Source: Corynebacterium sp. p3-SID1056 (GTDB lineage Bacteria; Actinomycetota; Actinomycetes; Mycobacteriales; Mycobacteriaceae). Taken from it: DNA of 64,000 nt. Shown here in pieces: positions 62,441 to 64,000 of this stretch (positions are counted from its first letter, which is position 1; every line of letters starts with the position of its first letter). Both the position numbers and the translations under genes were made by a program. The notes under the pieces were generated by a model. That model saw only the letters and a program-made list of their open reading frames with translations. It had not been told where the DNA came from and did no database searches. The stretch spans positions 124,001 through 188,000 of the forward strand of contig NZ_JALXXL010000005.1 in NCBI RefSeq assembly GCF_025152525.1. The letters are read 5' to 3'.

Positions 62441-63007
62441 ATGAAGCAGTTGATCGTTGTGAGCGCGGGCCTGTCGACGCCCTCGACCACGCGGCATGTG
62501 GCAGATCAGATCGCCGCGGCGGTGCGCACGCAGGTGACTGCGCGCGGCGAAGACCTGCGCGTGCGCACTGTGGAGGTCCGCGACTACGCCCAGGATCTCA
62601 CCCAGCTGATGCTCACCTCAATCGATTCGCCTGCGCTCGAAGCGCTCAAGCGGGTGATTTCCCAGGCGGATGGTCTGGTGGCCGTCTCCCCTGTGTTTCA
62701 GGGCAGCTACAGCGGGCTGTTCAAGATGCTTTTCGACGCCCTGCACACCGATGCGCTCAACGCCATGCCCACCATCATCGCCGCGACCGGGGGCTCACAG
62801 CGCCATGCACTTGTCACCGAGTACGCGCTGCGCCCGCTGTTGACGTATCTGCACGCTCATGTCGTGCCAACGTCACTGTTTGCGGCGACTGCGGACTTCG
62901 GCAGCGACGGGGGCGACGAGGGCGCGGCGTTGACGCAACGCATTGAACGCGCGGCACGGGAGTTGGCGGAGCTGATGCTTGGGCGCCAGACAGGAACACG
63001 CGACTAG
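62441..63007 (+). CDS. LLM-partnered FMN reductase, CE1759 type
   Basis: NAD(P)H-dependent FMN reductase of the flavodoxin-like MsuE type. The 188-residue protein has the phosphate-binding loop SAGLSTPSTTRHVAD and the flavin contact VAVSPVFQGSYSGLFKMLFD, then ATGGSQRHAL. It belongs to the CE1759 family that accompanies CE1758-type monooxygenases. ATG 62441 follows AAGGAGCAGC, 31 nt after the monooxygenase; the two are likely cotranscribed. Confidence 0.88.
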   Translation: MKQLIVVSAGLSTPSTTRHVADQIAAAVRTQVTARGEDLRVRTVEVRDYAQDLTQLMLTSIDSPALEALKRVISQADGLVAVSPVFQGSYSGLFKMLFDALHTDALNAMPTIIAATGGSQRHALVTEYALRPLLTYLHAHVVPTSLFAATADFGSDGGDEGAALTQRIERAARELAELMLGRQTGTRD

Positions 63008-63036
63008 GCGCGCTGCAATGCGGGGCGGTGGGACTG

Positions 63037-63042
63037 TATTAT
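63037..63042 (+). promoter_or_regulatory. Candidate leaderless -10 box for sdaA
   Basis: TATTAT, close to the TATAAT consensus, ends 7 nt before the ATG at 63050. The clearest leaderless candidate in the window. Confidence 0.5.
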
Positions 63043-63049
63043 CGCGCGC

Positions 63050-64000
63050 ATGTCCCACAGCACAGTTAGTGTCGTAGACCTGTTCAGTATCGGCATCGGC
63101 CCGTCGTCCTCGCACACGGTCGGCCCGATGCGCGCTTCCCTTGCCTTCGTTGAGGCACTCGGGCAACTGCCTGCTTCCGTACGCATCGAGCTGCGCGGTT
63201 CCCTTGCTGCCACAGGCGTAGGCCACGGGACAGACCGCGCAGCCTTGCTGGGCCTCGTCGGTTATACGCCGACGACGACCTCTGCAGACATTTCGCCGAA
63301 ACCCGGCGAGCCGATCCCAGCGACGGGCACGATCACCGGCCCAGCAGGGACGGTGCACTACGAGGTCCAATTCAACCCCACCCCGGTATCCAAGCACCCC
63401 AACTGCCTCATCTTTGATGCCTGGGATGCAGCCGGCAACCGTATCGCCACTCGTTCGGAGTACTACTCGGTCGGTGGTGGGTTCATCTTGGACCGCGCCG
63501 GCATGGAGGAGCACGAAAACGAGGCCGGTGTGGCCACGGTGCGCGAGAGCGAGCCAGTGCCCTACGAGTTCGAAGATGCGAAGACCCTCGTCGCGCTGTG
63601 CAACGAAACCGGTTTGAGCATTGCGGAGTTGATGCGCGCCAACGAAGAGCACATTCACGGCCGGGAGCGTCTCGACGCCCACCTTGACGCCGTGTGGGAC
63701 GTGATGCAGGAGTGCGTCGCCCACGGGCTGAAAACAGAGGGCGTGCTGCCCGGCGGTCTCGGTGTGAAGCGCCGGGCGCACCGACTGCACCGCCTGCTCA
63801 CCGCCGAGTACGAGGAATCCACGGCCCGGGGCCTCGACGCCATGGAGTGGGTAAACCTCTACGCGCTCGCCGTCAACGAGGAAAACGCGGCACACGGCCA
63901 GGTCGTCACCGCACCGACGAACGGGGCCGCCGGCATTATCCCGGCGGTGATGCACTACTGCCGCGACTTCACCGAGGGGGCTTTTGGCATAGAGCAGGCG
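63050..64000 (+). CDS. sdaA: L-serine ammonia-lyase (serine dehydratase), 3' end outside window
   Basis: Iron-sulfur serine dehydratase giving pyruvate and ammonia. The 317 visible residues include the beta domain with GIGPSSSHTVGPMRA (15-29) and GSLAATGVGHGTDRAA, and the start of the alpha domain with LPGGLGVKRRAHRL and VVTAPTNGAAGIIPAV. It is a single-chain form. The remaining cysteine-containing C-terminus is cut by the window edge, so the cluster ligands cannot all be checked. In C. glutamicum sdaA is a separate gene with a similar role in serine breakdown. Confidence 0.95.
   Translation, partial: MSHSTVSVVDLFSIGIGPSSSHTVGPMRASLAFVEALGQLPASVRIELRGSLAATGVGHGTDRAALLGLVGYTPTTTSADISPKPGEPIPATGTITGPAGTVHYEVQFNPTPVSKHPNCLIFDAWDAAGNRIATRSEYYSVGGGFILDRAGMEEHENEAGVATVRESEPVPYEFEDAKTLVALCNETGLSIAELMRANEEHIHGRERLDAHLDAVWDVMQECVAHGLKTEGVLPGGLGVKRRAHRLHRLLTAEYEESTARGLDAMEWVNLYALAVNEENAAHGQVVTAPTNGAAGIIPAVMHYCRDFTEGAFGIEQA

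Overview
The window is high-GC DNA from a Corynebacterium-like actinomycete. The gene order follows the well-known C. glutamicum chromosome: ctaB/tkt-tal-zwf-opcA-pgl, gap-pgk-tpi, whiA-yvcK-rapZ-uvrC, the rib genes, metK-coaBC-rpoZ-gmk-mihF, the pyr operon and the aro/pepQ/efp/nusB block. The products (WhiA, mIHF, OpcA, an actinobacterial-type PriA, a CE1758/CE1759-type flavin pair) fit that placement. The species cannot be named from sequence reading alone. No rRNA, tRNA, CRISPR array, IS element or prophage was recognised.

Layout. 1-496 (minus): start of ctaB (haem O synthase), cut by the window edge. 920-7516 (plus): pentose phosphate operon tkt, tal, zwf and one continuous opcA-pgl reading frame. 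7587-27762 (minus): secG, tpiA, pgk, gap, whiA, yvcK, rapZ, uvrC, a PH-domain membrane protein, ribH, ribBA, ribE, ribD, rpe, rsmB, fmt, def, priA and metK, covering glycolysis, the WhiA/YvcK/RapZ regulatory set, riboflavin synthesis, translation initiation processing and methionine/SAM supply. 28525-29892 (plus): a DUF222/HNH endonuclease-like gene with different base usage, behind an 88-bp repeat. 29934-40994 (minus): coaBC, rpoZ, gmk, mihF, then pyrR-pyrB-pyrC-carA-carB-pyrF. 41219-42218 (plus): two overlapping YbjN-like genes. 42223-59400 (minus): PPK2, nusB, efp, pepQ, aroQ, aroB, aroK, aroC, prepilin peptidase, aroE, mltG, ruvX, alaS, rarA, a kinase-fold phosphotransferase and aspS. 59539-64000 (plus): YpfJ-type metallopeptidase, a HEPN-like/CBS protein, an LLM monooxygenase with its FMN reductase, and the start of an L-serine dehydratase.

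Most of the window is conserved core chromosome. The departures are: opcA and pgl fused in one frame; no ppc gene between tpiA and secG; a DUF222/HNH gene and 88-bp repeats with palindromes placed between metK and coaBC; a 10-bp helical-phase repeat between ctaB and tkt; an RNxxxH HEPN-like motif in front of a CBS pair; and in-frame repeat DNA at the start of aroK.

Regulatory signals include a perfect McbR-type operator (TAGAC-N6-GTCTA) overlapping the metK promoter, a GlxR-like site upstream of gap, extended -10 promoters before pyrR and mihF, hairpin terminators at operon ends, and several -10 boxes 7-8 nt before start codons, which suggests leaderless transcripts. Starts were chosen from family N-termini, Shine-Dalgarno spacing or such -10 boxes.
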